Assembly (NCBI GenBank): GCA_900316585.1
Contig: ONDM01000007.1
Location: 62,001-126,000, forward strand
DNA from: an uncultured Prevotellaceae bacterium
GTDB taxonomy: Bacteria > Bacteroidota > Bacteroidia > Bacteroidales > Bacteroidaceae
Direction of reading: 5' to 3'
Length of the DNA stretch: 64,000 bases
Shown here one piece after another: positions 1 to 9,600 of the stretch (its first letter is position 1; the number at the start of each line of letters is the position of its first letter). A program made the position numbers and the translations under genes. The notes beneath the pieces were generated by a model. That model had not been told where the DNA came from and did not search any database. It worked only from the letters and a program-made list of their open reading frames with translations.

Positions 1-293
1 CAGCATATAATGCAGTAAAGATGATTGAAGCTGCTATGGGTGGCGAGAAGTTCCTGATTCCAGCAGGTTGTTATGTAAACGATGATAAACTTGGCTTTAA
101 GAATGTAATGATGGCAATGCCTTCAGTAATTGATAAGACAGGAGTTCATTTCACAGCACCAGAAGGTACAGCAGAGGAACTTGCATCTCTTCAGAGCTCT
201 TACGAACATCTGTGTAAGATGCGTGATGAGTTAGTGACTTTGGAAATAATCCCTCCTATTTCTGAATGGGGAACTTTGAATCCTAATTTGTAA
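1..293 (+). CDS. mdh: malate dehydrogenase, C-terminal part (cut by window start)
   Basis: Only the last 96 or so codons are present, read from base 3 to the TAA at 291-293. The ending (SYEHLCKMRDELVTLEIIPP, then SEWGTLNPNL) resembles the C-terminus of the lactate/malate dehydrogenase family protein of Prevotella and relatives, as I remember it. That enzyme interconverts malate and oxaloacetate with NAD(H) in the reductive branch leading to succinate. The catalytic and NAD-binding parts lie upstream of the window, so the call rests on C-terminal resemblance alone. A strong terminator follows directly, so this gene is transcriptionally separate from rpsU. Confidence 0.7.
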   Translation, partial: AYNAVKMIEAAMGGEKFLIPAGCYVNDDKLGFKNVMMAMPSVIDKTGVHFTAPEGTAEELASLQSSYEHLCKMRDELVTLEIIPPISEWGTLNPNL

Positions 294-315
294 TTCAAAA
301 TAAAACCTTAAATAT

Positions 316-350
316 AAGGGCTGTAGAATTTCACTACAGCCCTTTTTCTT
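316..350 (+). terminator. intrinsic terminator after malate dehydrogenase
   Basis: An 11-bp perfect stem (316-326 with 334-344) has a 7-base loop and runs into a T-rich tail (343-350). It ends the malate dehydrogenase transcript. Confidence 0.85.
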
Positions 351-370
351 TTAAAAAAAGTGATAAAAGC

Positions 371-401
371 TTGGCCAATTGCAAAAGTCTGTGTAATTTT
401 G
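371..401 (+). promoter_or_regulatory. candidate promoter of rpsU
   Basis: TTGG (371-374), 19 bases, then TAATTTTG (394-401) fit the Bacteroidetes housekeeping promoter pattern TTTG-N19-TAnnTTTG. The predicted start of transcription lies about 50 bases before the rpsU ATG. Confidence 0.6.
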
Positions 402-456
402 CGCCCGCTAATAGTATGCATAACATTTTTTAATCATATAAATAATTAATAACAAA

Positions 457-648
457 ATGATTGTAGTACCTGTTAAAGAAGGCGAGAACATTGAAAAAGC
501 TCTCAAGAAGTTTAAAAGAAAGTTTGAAAAGACTGGTGTTGTTAAAGAATTACGTGCACGTCAGCAGTTTGACAAGCCTTCTGTTACTAAGCGTCTGAAG
601 ATGGAGCATGCTATCTATGTTCAGCAGTTAAAAAGAAACGAGGAGTAA
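457..648 (+). CDS. rpsU: 30S ribosomal protein S21 (bS21)
   Basis: This is a 63-residue, strongly basic protein beginning MIVVPVKEGENIEKALKKFK, the usual opening of bS21, which sits on the 30S platform near the 3' end of 16S rRNA. Residue 54 is tyrosine. In the Flavobacterium ribosome, as I recall, this bS21 tyrosine helps sequester the anti-Shine-Dalgarno sequence, so its presence here fits a lineage that largely ignores Shine-Dalgarno sites. No purine-rich ribosome binding site precedes the ATG. The gene has its own promoter and is followed by a recombinase gene with a weaker promoter of its own. Confidence 0.95.
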   Translation: MIVVPVKEGENIEKALKKFKRKFEKTGVVKELRARQQFDKPSVTKRLKMEHAIYVQQLKRNEE

Positions 649-664
649 TTAATTTCGCTTTTTA

Positions 665-696
665 TTTGGATTAATTGAAATAATTTCCTATATTCG
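665..696 (+). promoter_or_regulatory. candidate promoter of the Xer-type recombinase
   Basis: TTTG (665-668), 20 bases, then TATATTCG (689-696) is one base away from the Bacteroidetes pattern. Transcription would start near 703, which leaves almost no leader for an ATG at 709 and favours the in-frame ATG at 718. Confidence 0.4.
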
Positions 697-717
697 CCAT
701 GTTAACTCATGCGAATA

Positions 718-1599
718 ATGTGGATAGAATCCTTTTTAAACTACTTACAATTGGAACGAAACTATTCACCTCGGACTATCCGGTCTTATGGTGACAGTTT
801 GTTAACTTTTGAAAAGTTCTTTAAAAGGAATAATGAAACGGCAGAATGGAATACTGTCGATTCCGATGTCATCCGTAATTGGGTGATGGAAATGACAGAT
901 TCCGGTGCTCAGCCAACTACGGTTAACCGGAACCTAAGTGCCTTGCGATCCTTTTTCAGTTACCTGATGCGGATAAGGGCTGTAGAGGTGAACCCGGCAA
1001 CGAAGGTCAAAGGTCCTAAGAAGGCGAAGCCGCTTCCATATTTTCTGAAAGAGTCTGAAACAGACCGTTTGATGGATTCCGTACTTTATCCTACGGATTT
1101 TAACGGCTTAAGAGACAGAACAATTTTGACCCTGTTTTATGAAACAGGCATAAGACTATCAGAACTGGAAGGGCTTAACTGTACAGATGTGGATTTAATT
1201 TCCTGCCAACTGAAAGTGTTGGGGAAAAGAAATAAACAACGTATAGTACCTTTTGGACCAGAGTTAAAGTCTTTACTAGAACAATATCAAGCTGAGAGGG
1301 GATCCCATTGTGAACCTATAGAATGTGCTTTGTTCATTAACGGTAAAGGCCAGAGACTGAATAAAGGCTCAATCGAGCAGCTGACACATAAATATCTTTC
1401 CATGGTCACGACCATAAAAAAGAGAAGCCCACATGTCCTTCGTCATACTTTTGCGACTCAGATTTTAAATCATGATGGAAATCTGGAGGCAGTAAAAGAG
1501 TTGCTGGGACATGAGAGCGTTGCCACGACAGAAATCTATACACATACAACGTTTGAAGAGTTAAAGAAAATTTATAAACAGGCCCATCCGCGGTCATAA
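718..1599 (+). CDS. tyrosine recombinase, XerC/XerD family
   Basis: A 293-residue site-specific tyrosine recombinase. An N-terminal SAM-like core-binding domain (residues about 1-90, with the ERNYSPRTIRSY motif) precedes the catalytic domain. Numbered from the ATG at 718, the catalytic set is complete: R146 (in GIRLSE), H239 and R242 (in HVLRH), H265 (in GHES) and nucleophile Y274 (in EIYTH). Length and architecture match chromosomal Xer proteins that resolve dimers, not phage integrases. I chose the ATG at 718 (MWIESFL) because it fits the usual family start; the ATG at 709 would add three residues. It is 12 bases upstream of the hibernation factor gene and probably cotranscribed with it. 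Confidence 0.88.
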   Translation: MWIESFLNYLQLERNYSPRTIRSYGDSLLTFEKFFKRNNETAEWNTVDSDVIRNWVMEMTDSGAQPTTVNRNLSALRSFFSYLMRIRAVEVNPATKVKGPKKAKPLPYFLKESETDRLMDSVLYPTDFNGLRDRTILTLFYETGIRLSELEGLNCTDVDLISCQLKVLGKRNKQRIVPFGPELKSLLEQYQAERGSHCEPIECALFINGKGQRLNKGSIEQLTHKYLSMVTTIKKRSPHVLRHTFATQILNHDGNLEAVKELLGHESVATTEIYTHTTFEELKKIYKQAHPRS

Positions 1600-1611
1600 A
1601 AACGTTTTATT

Positions 1612-1911
1612 ATGGAAGTTAAGATTCAATCAATTCATTTTGATGCTACGGAAAAGCTTCAGGCTTTCATCGAGAAAAAGATCAAGAAGTTTGAAAAGCA
1701 AGGCGACGAAATAAGAAAGGTAGAGGTGTCATTGAAAGTCGTTAAACCTGAGACTGCCATGAATAAAGAAGCTGCTGTAAAGCTGTATACCGTTAGTGGT
1801 GACATTTTTGCAGAAAAGGTATGCGACACCTTTGAGGAAGCTGTTGATCAGTGCATTGATGCAGTGAATAAACAACACTCCAAACTCAAGGAAAAACAGA
1901 GAAATAAGTAA
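1612..1911 (+). CDS. hpf: ribosome hibernation-promoting factor, short form (HPF/YfiA family)
   Basis: A 99-residue protein with the single beta-alpha-beta-beta-beta-alpha S30AE domain (KIQSIHFDATEKLQAFIEKK near the start). It lacks the C-terminal dimerisation domain of long HPF. Family members bind the decoding centre of idle 70S ribosomes in stationary phase and block mRNA and tRNA sites. It follows the recombinase gene by 12 bases and is separated from the tRNA genes by a new promoter, so it is probably the last gene of the rpsU-recombinase-hpf unit. Confidence 0.9.
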   Translation: MEVKIQSIHFDATEKLQAFIEKKIKKFEKQGDEIRKVEVSLKVVKPETAMNKEAAVKLYTVSGDIFAEKVCDTFEEAVDQCIDAVNKQHSKLKEKQRNK

Positions 1912-1918
1912 AAAATTA

Positions 1919-1958
1919 CGCAAAAATTTTTGCGGATAGAAATAAATGCTTAATTTTG
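1919..1958 (+). promoter_or_regulatory. candidate promoter of the tRNA-tuf unit with a short palindrome
   Basis: TTTG (1929-1932), 18 bases, then TAATTTTG (1951-1958) precede tRNA-Thr by 42 bases. The -33 element lies inside a perfect 16-bp palindrome (1919-1934, CGCAAAAATTTTTGCG), which may be a protein-binding site or chance. Confidence 0.55.
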
Positions 1959-2000
1959 CAGCCGTTTCGCAGCTAGTCTGTTGTGATGGCTGCAAAATTT

Positions 2001-2074
2001 GCCTCTTTAGCTCAGTTGGCCAGAGCACGTGATTTGTAATCTCGGGGTCGTTGGTTCGAATCCGACAAGAGGCT
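2001..2074 (+). tRNA. tRNA-Thr (anticodon UGU)
   Basis: A complete cloverleaf. The acceptor stem is 2001-2007 with 2067-2073, the anticodon loop TTTGTAA gives UGU, and the T arm contains GTTGG TTCGAAT CCGAC. One T-T mismatch lies in the anticodon stem. CCA is not encoded. Confidence 0.95.
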
Positions 2075-2118
2075 CAAAAATAAAACAAGTTCCTGAAATA
2101 GGTAAGATTGTGAGAAAT

Positions 2119-2201
2119 GGGCATATTCCAGAGCGGCCAAATGGGGCAGACTGTAAATCTGCTGGCTTTCGCCTTCGGTGGTTCGAATCCATCTGTGCCC
2201 A
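2119..2201 (+). tRNA. tRNA-Tyr (anticodon GUA)
   Basis: A class II tRNA with a long variable arm. The acceptor GGGCATA pairs with TGTGCCC, the anticodon stem-loop is GCAGA CTGTAAA TCTGC, and the T loop is TTCGAAT. CCA is not encoded. Confidence 0.95.
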
Positions 2202-2225
2202 CCTCTTTGAATTAGGAGGTTGCCT

Positions 2226-2297
<72 letters not shown>

Positions 2298-2348
2298 CAA
2301 AAAAGAGAAAAATTAGATTATTCACTAATATATTAAATAGGAAAAGCT

Positions 2349-3536
2349 ATGGCTAAAGAAAAATTCGAGCGTACCAAACCCCATGTAAACATTGGTACTA
2401 TTGGTCACGTTGACCACGGAAAGACTACTCTTACCGCTGCTATCTCTAAGGTTCTTCACGAGCGTTTGGGTACCGGTCAGGAAGTTAAGTCTTTTGATCA
2501 GATTGATAACGCTCCTGAGGAGAAGGAACGTGGTATTACCATTAACACAGCACACATTGAGTACGAGACTGCAAAGCGTCACTATGCACACGTTGACTGT
2601 CCGGGACACGCTGACTATGTAAAGAACATGGTTACTGGTGCTGCTCAGATGGATGGTGCTATCATCGTAGTTGCTGCTACTGATGGTCCTATGCCTCAGA
2701 CTCGTGAGCACATCCTGTTGGCTCGTCAGGTAAACGTACCTCGCTTGGTTGTATTCTTGAACAAGTGTGATATGGTTGACGATGAGGAAATGCTCGAACT
2801 CGTTGAAATGGAAATGCGTGAGCTGCTTGAGCAGTATGACTTCGAAGATGATACTCCAATCATCCGCGGTTCTGCTCTTGGTGCATTGAACGGCGTTAAG
2901 GAGTGGGAAGATAAGGTTATTGAGTTGATGGATGCTTGTGACTCTTGGATTCAGGAGCCTATCCGTGATACTGAAAAGCCATTCTTGATGCCAGTTGAGG
3001 ATGTATTCTCAATCACTGGTCGTGGTACTGTTGCAACTGGTCGTATTGAGACTGGTATCATCAAGGTTAATGACCCTGTTCAGATCTTGGGTCTTGGTGA
3101 GGACAAGAAATCAGTTGTTACTGGTGTAGAAATGTTCCGTAAGATTCTTGACGAAGGTGAAGCTGGTGATAACGTAGGTCTTTTGCTTCGTGGTATTGAT
3201 AAGAATGAGGTTAAGCGTGGTATGGTTATCACTCACCCAGGAGTTATCAAACCTCACAAGGGCTTCAAGGCTTCTATCTATGTATTGAAGAAAGAAGAAG
3301 GTGGTCGTCACACTCCATTCAAGAATAAGTATCGTCCTCAGTTCTATCTGCGTACTATGGACTGTACAGGTGAAATCTCTCTTCCAGAAGGCGTAGAAAT
3401 GGTTATGCCAGGTGATAACGTTGAGATTACTGTTGAGTTGATTTATGCAGTTGCTCTGAATGTAGGTCTTCGTTTCGCTATCCGTGAGGGTGGTCGTACC
3501 GTAGGTTCTGGTCAGATTACTGAAATCTTCGATTAA
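2349..3536 (+). CDS. tuf: translation elongation factor Tu
   Basis: A 395-residue GTPase that carries aminoacyl-tRNA to the ribosomal A site. The G1 motif GHVDHGKT, switch region [16 protein letters not shown] and NKCD are all present, followed by the two beta-barrel domains ([13 protein letters not shown] and the C-terminal [13 protein letters not shown]). Full length for the family. It lies downstream of three tRNA genes and upstream of tRNA-Trp and secE, as in the E. coli tufB region. There is no tuf behind fusA in this window. Confidence 0.98.
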   Translation: MAKEKFERTKPHVNIGTIGHVDHGKTTLTAAISKVLHERLGTGQEVKSFDQIDNAPEEKERGITINTAHIEYETAKRHYAHVDCPGHADYVKNMVTGAAQMDGAIIVVAATDGPMPQTREHILLARQVNVPRLVVFLNKCDMVDDEEMLELVEMEMRELLEQYDFEDDTPIIRGSALGALNGVKEWEDKVIELMDACDSWIQEPIRDTEKPFLMPVEDVFSITGRGTVATGRIETGIIKVNDPVQILGLGEDKKSVVTGVEMFRKILDEGEAGDNVGLLLRGIDKNEVKRGMVITHPGVIKPHKGFKASIYVLKKEEGGRHTPFKNKYRPQFYLRTMDCTGEISLPEGVEMVMPGDNVEITVELIYAVALNVGLRFAIREGGRTVGSGQITEIFD

Positions 3537-3566
3537 TCTTATAGTCACTCTACTATAAATAAGGTG

Positions 3567-3593
3567 GGTCTCTTCAGTGATGGAGAGACCTTT
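3567..3593 (+). terminator. weak terminator-like hairpin between tuf and tRNA-Trp
   Basis: A 7-bp stem (GGTCTCT 3567-3573 with AGAGACC 3584-3590) is followed by only TTTCCT. It may be a partial terminator or a processing hairpin before the tRNA. Confidence 0.4.
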
Positions 3594-3596
3594 CCT

Positions 3597-3669
3597 ACGG
3601 GATTAGCTCAGTCGGTAGAGCACTGGTCTCCAAAACCAGGTGTCGGGCGTTCGAGTCGCTCATCCCGTG
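3597..3669 (+). tRNA. tRNA-Trp (anticodon CCA)
   Basis: A complete cloverleaf. The acceptor ACGGGAT pairs with ATCCCGT and the anticodon stem-loop is CTGGT CTCCAAA ACCAG. It sits between tuf and secE, 17 bases before the secE start, so the mRNA is probably processed at the tRNA. Confidence 0.95.
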
Positions 3670-3686
3670 CTAATTATAAAGAGAAT

Positions 3687-3878
3687 ATGTTTAAAAAAAT
3701 TGTAGATTATTGTAAGGAATCTTACAATGAACTTGTACACAAAGTTACATGGCCATCTCGAACTGAATTGACCGGTAGTGCAGTGGTTGTTTTATACGCT
3801 TCCCTACTCATTGCACTTGTGGTATTCGGAATGGATACTGTATTTCAGGCTTTAATGGGTGCAATTTATCCTAACTGA
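3687..3878 (+). CDS. secE: preprotein translocase subunit SecE
   Basis: A 63-residue membrane protein with a short amphipathic N-terminal helix, the conserved KVTWPSRTEL hinge motif and one C-terminal transmembrane helix. It clamps SecY in the protein-export channel. I placed the start at 3687 (MFKKIVDYCKES) because an in-frame ATG further upstream would make the protein read through the tRNA-Trp gene. It is followed by nusG after 9 bases. Confidence 0.93.
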   Translation: MFKKIVDYCKESYNELVHKVTWPSRTELTGSAVVVLYASLLIALVVFGMDTVFQALMGAIYPN

Positions 3879-3887
3879 TTTTAGAAA

Positions 3888-4427
3888 ATGGCAGAGACTG
3901 AAAAGAAGTGGTACGTTTTACGTGCTATTAGTGGAAAAGAGGCTAAAGTTAAAGAATATCTCGAAGCAGAGATTAACAATGGTCTCCTGGCTAATGTGTT
4001 TCAGGTCTTGATTCCTACTGAGAAAGTTATCCAGAACAACAATGGTAAAAAAATTGTAAAGGAGAGGAATTCTCTTCCTGGATATGTTTTAGTGGAGGCT
4101 AAATTAGTTGGTGAGACAGCTCATAGCTTGAGAAACACTCCAAATGTTATTGGTTTCCTTGGAGGTTTGGATAACCCAACTCCATTGAGGCAATCTGAGG
4201 TGAACCGTATTTTAGGTAGTGTTGATGAAATGACAATCCCTGTAGAGGAAGTTACAGTTCATTACACCATTGGTGAAACTATCAAAGTTACGGATGGTCC
4301 ATTCAGTGGATTCAACGGCATTATCGAAGAGGTAAGTGACGAAAAGAAGAAACTGAAAGTGATGGTTAAGATATTCGGAAGGAAGACTCCTCTCGAATTG
4401 AACTTTGCACAAGTAGAGAAGGAATAA
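3888..4427 (+). CDS. nusG: transcription termination/antitermination protein NusG
   Basis: A 179-residue protein opening with KWYVLRAISGKEAKVKEYLE (NGN domain, binds the RNA polymerase clamp) and ending with a KOW domain (GPFSGFNGIIEEV) that contacts S10 or Rho. NusG couples transcription to translation and affects pausing. It lies in the conserved secE-nusG-rplK order. Confidence 0.96.
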   Translation: MAETEKKWYVLRAISGKEAKVKEYLEAEINNGLLANVFQVLIPTEKVIQNNNGKKIVKERNSLPGYVLVEAKLVGETAHSLRNTPNVIGFLGGLDNPTPLRQSEVNRILGSVDEMTIPVEEVTVHYTIGETIKVTDGPFSGFNGIIEEVSDEKKKLKVMVKIFGRKTPLELNFAQVEKE

Positions 4428-4484
4428 CACTTTTGTTACGGTGTTACTTCTCTAAGATAGTTAATATATAAAATTGAAATTAAA

Positions 4485-4922
4485 ATGGCAAAAGAAGTTG
4501 CTGGATTAATCAAATTACAGATTAAAGGAGGCGCTGCAAATCCATCTCCACCAGTTGGACCTGCTTTAGGTTCAAAGGGTATTAATATTATGGATTTCTG
4601 CAAGCAATTCAACGCCAGAACTCAGGACAAAGCAGGTAAAATTCTGCCAGTGGTAATTACATATTACGCTGACAAGTCTTTCGATTTCGTTGTAAAGACA
4701 CCACCTGCAGCTATTCAACTTCTTGAAGCAGCCAAGGTTAAGGGTGGTTCAGCAGAACCAAACCGTAAAAAGGTTGCAGAAGTTACCTGGGATCAGGTTA
4801 GAGCAATTGCAGAAGATAAGATGCCTGACTTGAACTGCTTTACTATCGAGTCTGCTATGAAGATGATCGCTGGTACTGCAAGAAGTATGGGTATTACTGT
4901 AAAAGGGGATTTTCCCGCATAA
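4485..4922 (+). CDS. rplK: 50S ribosomal protein L11
   Basis: A 145-residue protein with the hallmark [10 protein letters not shown] near the N-terminus and a C-terminal 23S rRNA-binding domain. It forms the GTPase-associated centre with L10 and L7/L12. A gap of 57 bases follows nusG and 19 bases precede rplA. Confidence 0.97.
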   Translation: MAKEVAGLIKLQIKGGAANPSPPVGPALGSKGINIMDFCKQFNARTQDKAGKILPVVITYYADKSFDFVVKTPPAAIQLLEAAKVKGGSAEPNRKKVAEVTWDQVRAIAEDKMPDLNCFTIESAMKMIAGTARSMGITVKGDFPA

Positions 4923-4941
4923 CTTATAATCTTCAATTAAA

Positions 4942-5640
4942 ATGAGTAAACTGACAAAAAATCAAAAGTTGACTGCAGGTTTGGTTGAAGCAGGTAAGGC
5001 GTATACTCTTTCAGAGGCAGCAGAATTGGTTAAGAAGATTACTTTTACCAAGTTTGATGCTTCTTTGGATATTGATGTACGTTTGGGCGTAGATCCTCGT
5101 AAGGCAAACCAGATGGTCCGTGGCGTAGTTTCACTGCCAAACGGAACAGGTAAGGTTGTAAGAGTATTGTGCCTCTGTACACCAGATGCCGAAGCTGCCG
5201 CTAAGGAAGCAGGTGCAGATTATGTTGGTCTGGACGAATATATCGAAAAGATTAAAGGTGGATGGACTGATGTAGATGTTATCATCACTATGCCATCCAT
5301 TATGGGTAAGATTGGCGCCTTGGGTCGTATCCTCGGTCCTCGTGGTTTGATGCCAAACCCTAAGAGTGGTACTGTAACTATGGATGTTGCTAAGGCTGTT
5401 AGAGAAGTAAAGCAAGGTAAGATAGATTTTAAGGTTGACAAGACCGGTATTGTTCATACTTCAATTGGTAAGGTCTCTTTCGAACCAAAGGCTATCCGTG
5501 AGAATGCAAAGGCTTTCATTGATGTAATCAATAAGTTGAAGCCATCAGCAGCTAAGGGTACATACATTAAGAGTATTTATCTTTCTAGTACAATGAGTAA
5601 GGGTATTAAGGTTGACCCTAAATCAATTGACGAGAACTAA
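4942..5640 (+). CDS. rplA: 50S ribosomal protein L1
   Basis: A 232-residue L1-stalk protein; the signature [19 protein letters not shown] is intact. In E. coli L1 represses translation of the L11-L1 pair; I did not find an obvious L1 mimic site in the short spacer here. Confidence 0.97.
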   Translation: MSKLTKNQKLTAGLVEAGKAYTLSEAAELVKKITFTKFDASLDIDVRLGVDPRKANQMVRGVVSLPNGTGKVVRVLCLCTPDAEAAAKEAGADYVGLDEYIEKIKGGWTDVDVIITMPSIMGKIGALGRILGPRGLMPNPKSGTVTMDVAKAVREVKQGKIDFKVDKTGIVHTSIGKVSFEPKAIRENAKAFIDVINKLKPSAAKGTYIKSIYLSSTMSKGIKVDPKSIDEN

Positions 5641-5644
5641 ATTC

Positions 5645-5651
5645 AAGGAGG
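5645..5651 (+). promoter_or_regulatory. unusually strong Shine-Dalgarno sequence before rplJ
   Basis: AAGGAGG lies 10 bases before the rplJ ATG. Most genes in this window have no such site, so it stands out. Confidence 0.7.
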
Positions 5652-5661
5652 AATCAATTAA

Positions 5662-6183
5662 ATGAAAAAGGAAGATAAAGTAAATGTTATAGCATCCCTT
5701 ACTGAACTTGTAAAGGAATATGGTCATTTCTATCTTGTTGACGTAACTGGCATGGATTCAGCCGCAACAAGTAGTTTGCGTAGAAAGTGCTTTGGTGCTG
5801 ATGTAAAGATGGTTCTTGTTAAGAATACATTGCTGCACAAAGCTCTGCAAAATCTTGAAGGTGACTATGAACCTTTGTTCTCTTGCCTAAAGGGTACAAC
5901 CGCTGTAATGTTTTCTAAGGTAGCTAATGCTCCAGCAAAGTTACTGAAGGACGTACAGAACAAAGACGGTTTCCCTGGTCTGAAGGGTGCTTATGCTGAA
6001 GAAAGCGCATATGTAGGTGCTGATCAGCTCAATGCTCTTGCTGCTATTAAGAGTAAGAACGAAGTCATCGCAGACATCGTTGCTCTGTTGCAGTCACCAG
6101 CAAAGAATGTTCTTTCAGCCTTGCAGTCTGGCGGCAACACTATTCATGGTGTGCTTAAGACATTGGGTGAAAGACCAGAATAA
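5662..6183 (+). CDS. rplJ: 50S ribosomal protein L10
   Basis: A 173-residue protein with the L10 N-terminal rRNA-binding domain and the helical C-terminal tail that carries L7/L12 dimers. It is the base of the ribosomal stalk. A full AAGGAGG precedes the start, which is rare in this window. Confidence 0.96.
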   Translation: MKKEDKVNVIASLTELVKEYGHFYLVDVTGMDSAATSSLRRKCFGADVKMVLVKNTLLHKALQNLEGDYEPLFSCLKGTTAVMFSKVANAPAKLLKDVQNKDGFPGLKGAYAEESAYVGADQLNALAAIKSKNEVIADIVALLQSPAKNVLSALQSGGNTIHGVLKTLGERPE

Positions 6184-6227
6184 TCAAATTATCAAATTAA
6201 GTAAAACAAAATTAAAATTATACAATC

Positions 6228-6602
6228 ATGGCAGATTTAAAAGCTATTGCTGAAACTCTTGTTAACTTGACAGTTAAGGAAGTTAATGAACTTGCAACTA
6301 TCCTGAAGGATGAGTATGGAATTGAGCCTGCTGCTGCAGCTGTTGCTGTTGCTGCTGGTCCTGCAGTTGGTCCTGCAGTTGAGGAAGAGAAGACCGCATT
6401 TGACGTAGTATTGAAGAGCGCAGGTGCTGCTAAACTTCAGGTTGTTAAGGCTGTTAAGGAAGCTTGCGGTCTTGGCTTGAAGGAAGCTAAGGACTTGGTT
6501 GATGGTGCTCCTAGCACTTTGAAGGAAGGCATCGATAAGGCTGCTGCTGAGGCTTTGAAGAAGGCTTTGGAAGAAGTTGGTGCTGAGGTTGAGGTTAAGT
6601 AA
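6228..6602 (+). CDS. rplL: 50S ribosomal protein L7/L12
   Basis: A 124-residue acidic protein. It has an N-terminal dimerisation helix, an Ala/Val/Pro-rich flexible hinge (residues about 35-52) and the C-terminal factor-binding domain containing [15 protein letters not shown]. It recruits elongation-factor GTPases to the ribosome. A terminator-like hairpin follows at once. Confidence 0.97.
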   Translation: MADLKAIAETLVNLTVKEVNELATILKDEYGIEPAAAAVAVAAGPAVGPAVEEEKTAFDVVLKSAGAAKLQVVKAVKEACGLGLKEAKDLVDGAPSTLKEGIDKAAAEALKKALEEVGAEVEVK

Positions 6603-6623
6603 TTTATACTTCTAATAATAATG

Positions 6624-6661
6624 GGTAAAGGATCCTCTGGATGAGGGTTCTTTACCTTTTT
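6624..6661 (+). terminator. attenuator-like hairpin between rplL and rpoB
   Basis: GGTAAAG (6624-6630) pairs with CTTTACC (6650-6656), with partial further pairing inside and a T-run at 6657-6661. No TAnnTTTG promoter is visible between it and rpoB, so it probably acts as a partial terminator lowering rpoBC relative to the ribosomal-protein genes. Confidence 0.65.
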
Positions 6662-6694
6662 GTGTCTAATAAGTAGTACATTAATAAAATATTT

Positions 6695-9600
6695 ATGGCT
6701 TCTAACAAAGAAAACCAGAGAATAAACTTTGCATCAGTTAAGGCGCCAATGGCATATCCTGATTTCTTGGATGTACAGTTGAAGTCTTTCAGAGACTTTC
6801 TTCAGTTGGACACACCACCTGAGGAGCGTAAGAACGATGGTCTCTATAAGGTGTTTGCAGAAAATTTCCCAATTGCAGATACCCGTAATAACTTTGTCCT
6901 GGAATTTTTGGACTATTACATAGATCCACCACGTTACTCTATTCAGGAGTGCTTGGAGCGTGGCCTTACATATAGCGTTCCTTTGAAGGCAAAGTTGAAG
7001 CTGTATTGTACTGATCCTGATCATGAGGATTTTGATATGGTGATTCAGGATGTATATCTGGGTCCCATTCCTTATATGACAGACAATGGTACATTTGTCA
7101 TCAATGGTGCTGAGCGTGTTGTAGTTTCTCAGTTGCACCGTTCTCCTGGTGTGTTCTTTGGATCAAGCGTACATGCAAATGGCACTCAGTTATATTCTGC
7201 CCGTATTATTCCATTTAAGGGTTCTTGGATAGAGTTTGCTACAGACATAAACAATGTAATGTATGCTTACATTGATCGTAAGAAGAAATTGCCTGTAACA
7301 ACTTTGTTGCGTGCTATTGGCTATGAAAATGATAAGGATATCCTTGAAATTTTCAATCTTGCCGAAGAAGTTAAGGCAAATAAAACTAACCTGAAGAAAT
7401 ACATTGGTCGAAAGTTGGCTGCCCGTGTTCTGAAGAGTTGGACAGAGGACTTTGTAGATGAGGATACAGGTGAAGTTGTTTCTATTGAACGTAATGAAGT
7501 AATTATAGAACGTGAAACAGAACTCGAGGAACATCATATTGAAGAAATTGTTGAAAGTGGTATTCAGAGTGTCTTGATTCACAAGGAAGAGGTAAATGCC
7601 AGCGATTATTCCATTATATTCAATACCTTACAGAAAGACCCTTCAAATTCAGAAAAAGAGGCTGTATTGTACATCTACCGTCAGTTAAGAAGTGCTGACC
7701 CTGCAGATGATGCCAGTGCACGTGAAGTTATCAATAACCTCTTCTTCTCAGAGAAGCGTTATGATTTGGGTGAGGTAGGACGTTACCGTATAAACAGAAA
7801 GTTAGGTTTATCAACATCAAATGATGTTCGTGTCCTGACTAAAGAAGATATTATTGAGATTATCAAGTACCTGATTGAGTTGGTTAACTCAAAAGCTGTA
7901 GTTGATGATATTGATCATTTGAGCAATCGTCGTGTCCGTACTGTAGGAGAACAATTGGCAAATCAGTTCTCTATTGGTTTGGCACGTATGAGTAGAACCA
8001 TTCGTGAACGTATGAACGTACGTGACAATGAGGTCTTCACTCCAACAGATTTGATTAATGCTAAGACAATCTCCTCTGTTATTAATTCATTCTTTGGAAC
8101 AAATGCATTGTCACAATTCATGGATCAGACAAACCCATTAGCTGAAGTGACTCATAAACGTCGTTTGTCAGCATTAGGCCCTGGTGGTTTGTCACGTGAG
8201 CGTGCAGGTTTCGAAGTCCGAGACGTACACTACACTCATTATGGCCGTTTGTGTCCTATTGAGTCCCCTGAAGGTCCAAATATCGGTTTGATTTCTTCAC
8301 TTTGTGTATATGCAAAGATCAATAGTCTTGGTTTCATCGAAACTCCTTATCGTAAAGTTGAGAATTCTAAGGTTGATTTGTCTGATAATGGTATCCAATA
8401 TCTGACTGCAGAGGAAGAAGAAGGCTTGATTATCGGTCAGGGTAATGCTCCATTAAATGATGATGGAACGTTTATCCGTACCAAGGTTAAATGCCGTCAA
8501 GATGCAGATTACCCTGTAGTACCTCCATCAGAAGTTAACTTGATGGATGTCTCCCCACAGCAGATTGCTTCTATTGCAGCATCTTTGATTCCATTCTTGG
8601 AGCATGATGATGCTCACCGTGCGTTGATGGGATCTAATATGATGCGTCAGGCAGTTCCATTGCTTCGCACAGAAGCTCCTATCGTGGGTACTGGCATTGA
8701 AAAGCAAGTTTGCGAGGATTCACGTACAATGATTGTTGCAGAAGGACCAGGTCTTGTAAAGTATGTTGACTCTACTACAATCCGCATTCAGTATGACCGT
8801 ACTGAGGAAGAAGATTTTGTTAGTTTTGAGCCAGCTTTGAAAGAATATGAAATTCCTAAGTTCCGTCGTACCAATCAGAATATGACTATTGACCTTCGTC
8901 CTATCTGTGAAGTTGGTCAGCGAGTTGAAAAAGGTGATATCCTTACTGAAGGTTACTCTACAGCTAATGGTGAGTTAGCATTAGGAAAGAACTTGTTAGT
9001 AGCTTACATGCCTTGGAAAGGTTACAATTATGAGGATGCTATCGTGTTAAGTGAACGTGTTGTCCGTGAGGATTTACTGACTTCAGTTCATGTTGATGAG
9101 TATTCTTTGGAAGTACGTGAGACCAAGCGAGGAATGGAAGAGTTTACATCAGACATTCCTAATGTAGGTGAAGATGCGACTAAAGACCTTGATGAGCAGG
9201 GTATCATACGTATTGGTGCTCGTGTTCAGCCAGGTGATATAATGATTGGTAAGATTACTCCAAAGGGTGAAAGTGATCCTTCTCCAGAAGAGAAATTGCT
9301 TCGTGCCATTTTCGGTGAGAAGGCAGGTGATGTAAAAGATGCTTCTTTGAAGGCCTCTCCTTCATTGAGTGGAGTAGTGATCAATAAGCGTTTGTATTCT
9401 AAGGCTATCAAGACTCGTAGTGACAAGGCTGCTGATAAAGTTCAATTACTGAAATTGGATGAGGAGTATGAAAAAGCATGCAATGACTTGAAGAATACTT
9501 TGGTTGACAAGTTATTGAAGTTGACAGAGGGCAAGCCTTCCGCAGGAATCAAGGATTATTTAGGTGCAGATATAATTGCCAAAGGAGCAGAAATCACTCG

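Noticed and set aside
718-1599. The tyrosine recombinase as a mobile-element integrase
   Set aside because: It sits between rpsU and hpf in core gene order, has Xer length and no flanking repeats, although tRNA genes are near.
3564-3686. N-terminal extension of SecE reading through the tRNA-Trp gene
   Set aside because: The extra 41 residues would be encoded by a hairpin and a tRNA. SecE starts naturally at 3687 with the expected length of 63 residues.
7900-8260. Rifampicin-resistance changes in rpoB
   Set aside because: The residues equivalent to E. coli 513, 516, 526 and 531 are wild type; the remaining differences look like normal lineage variation.
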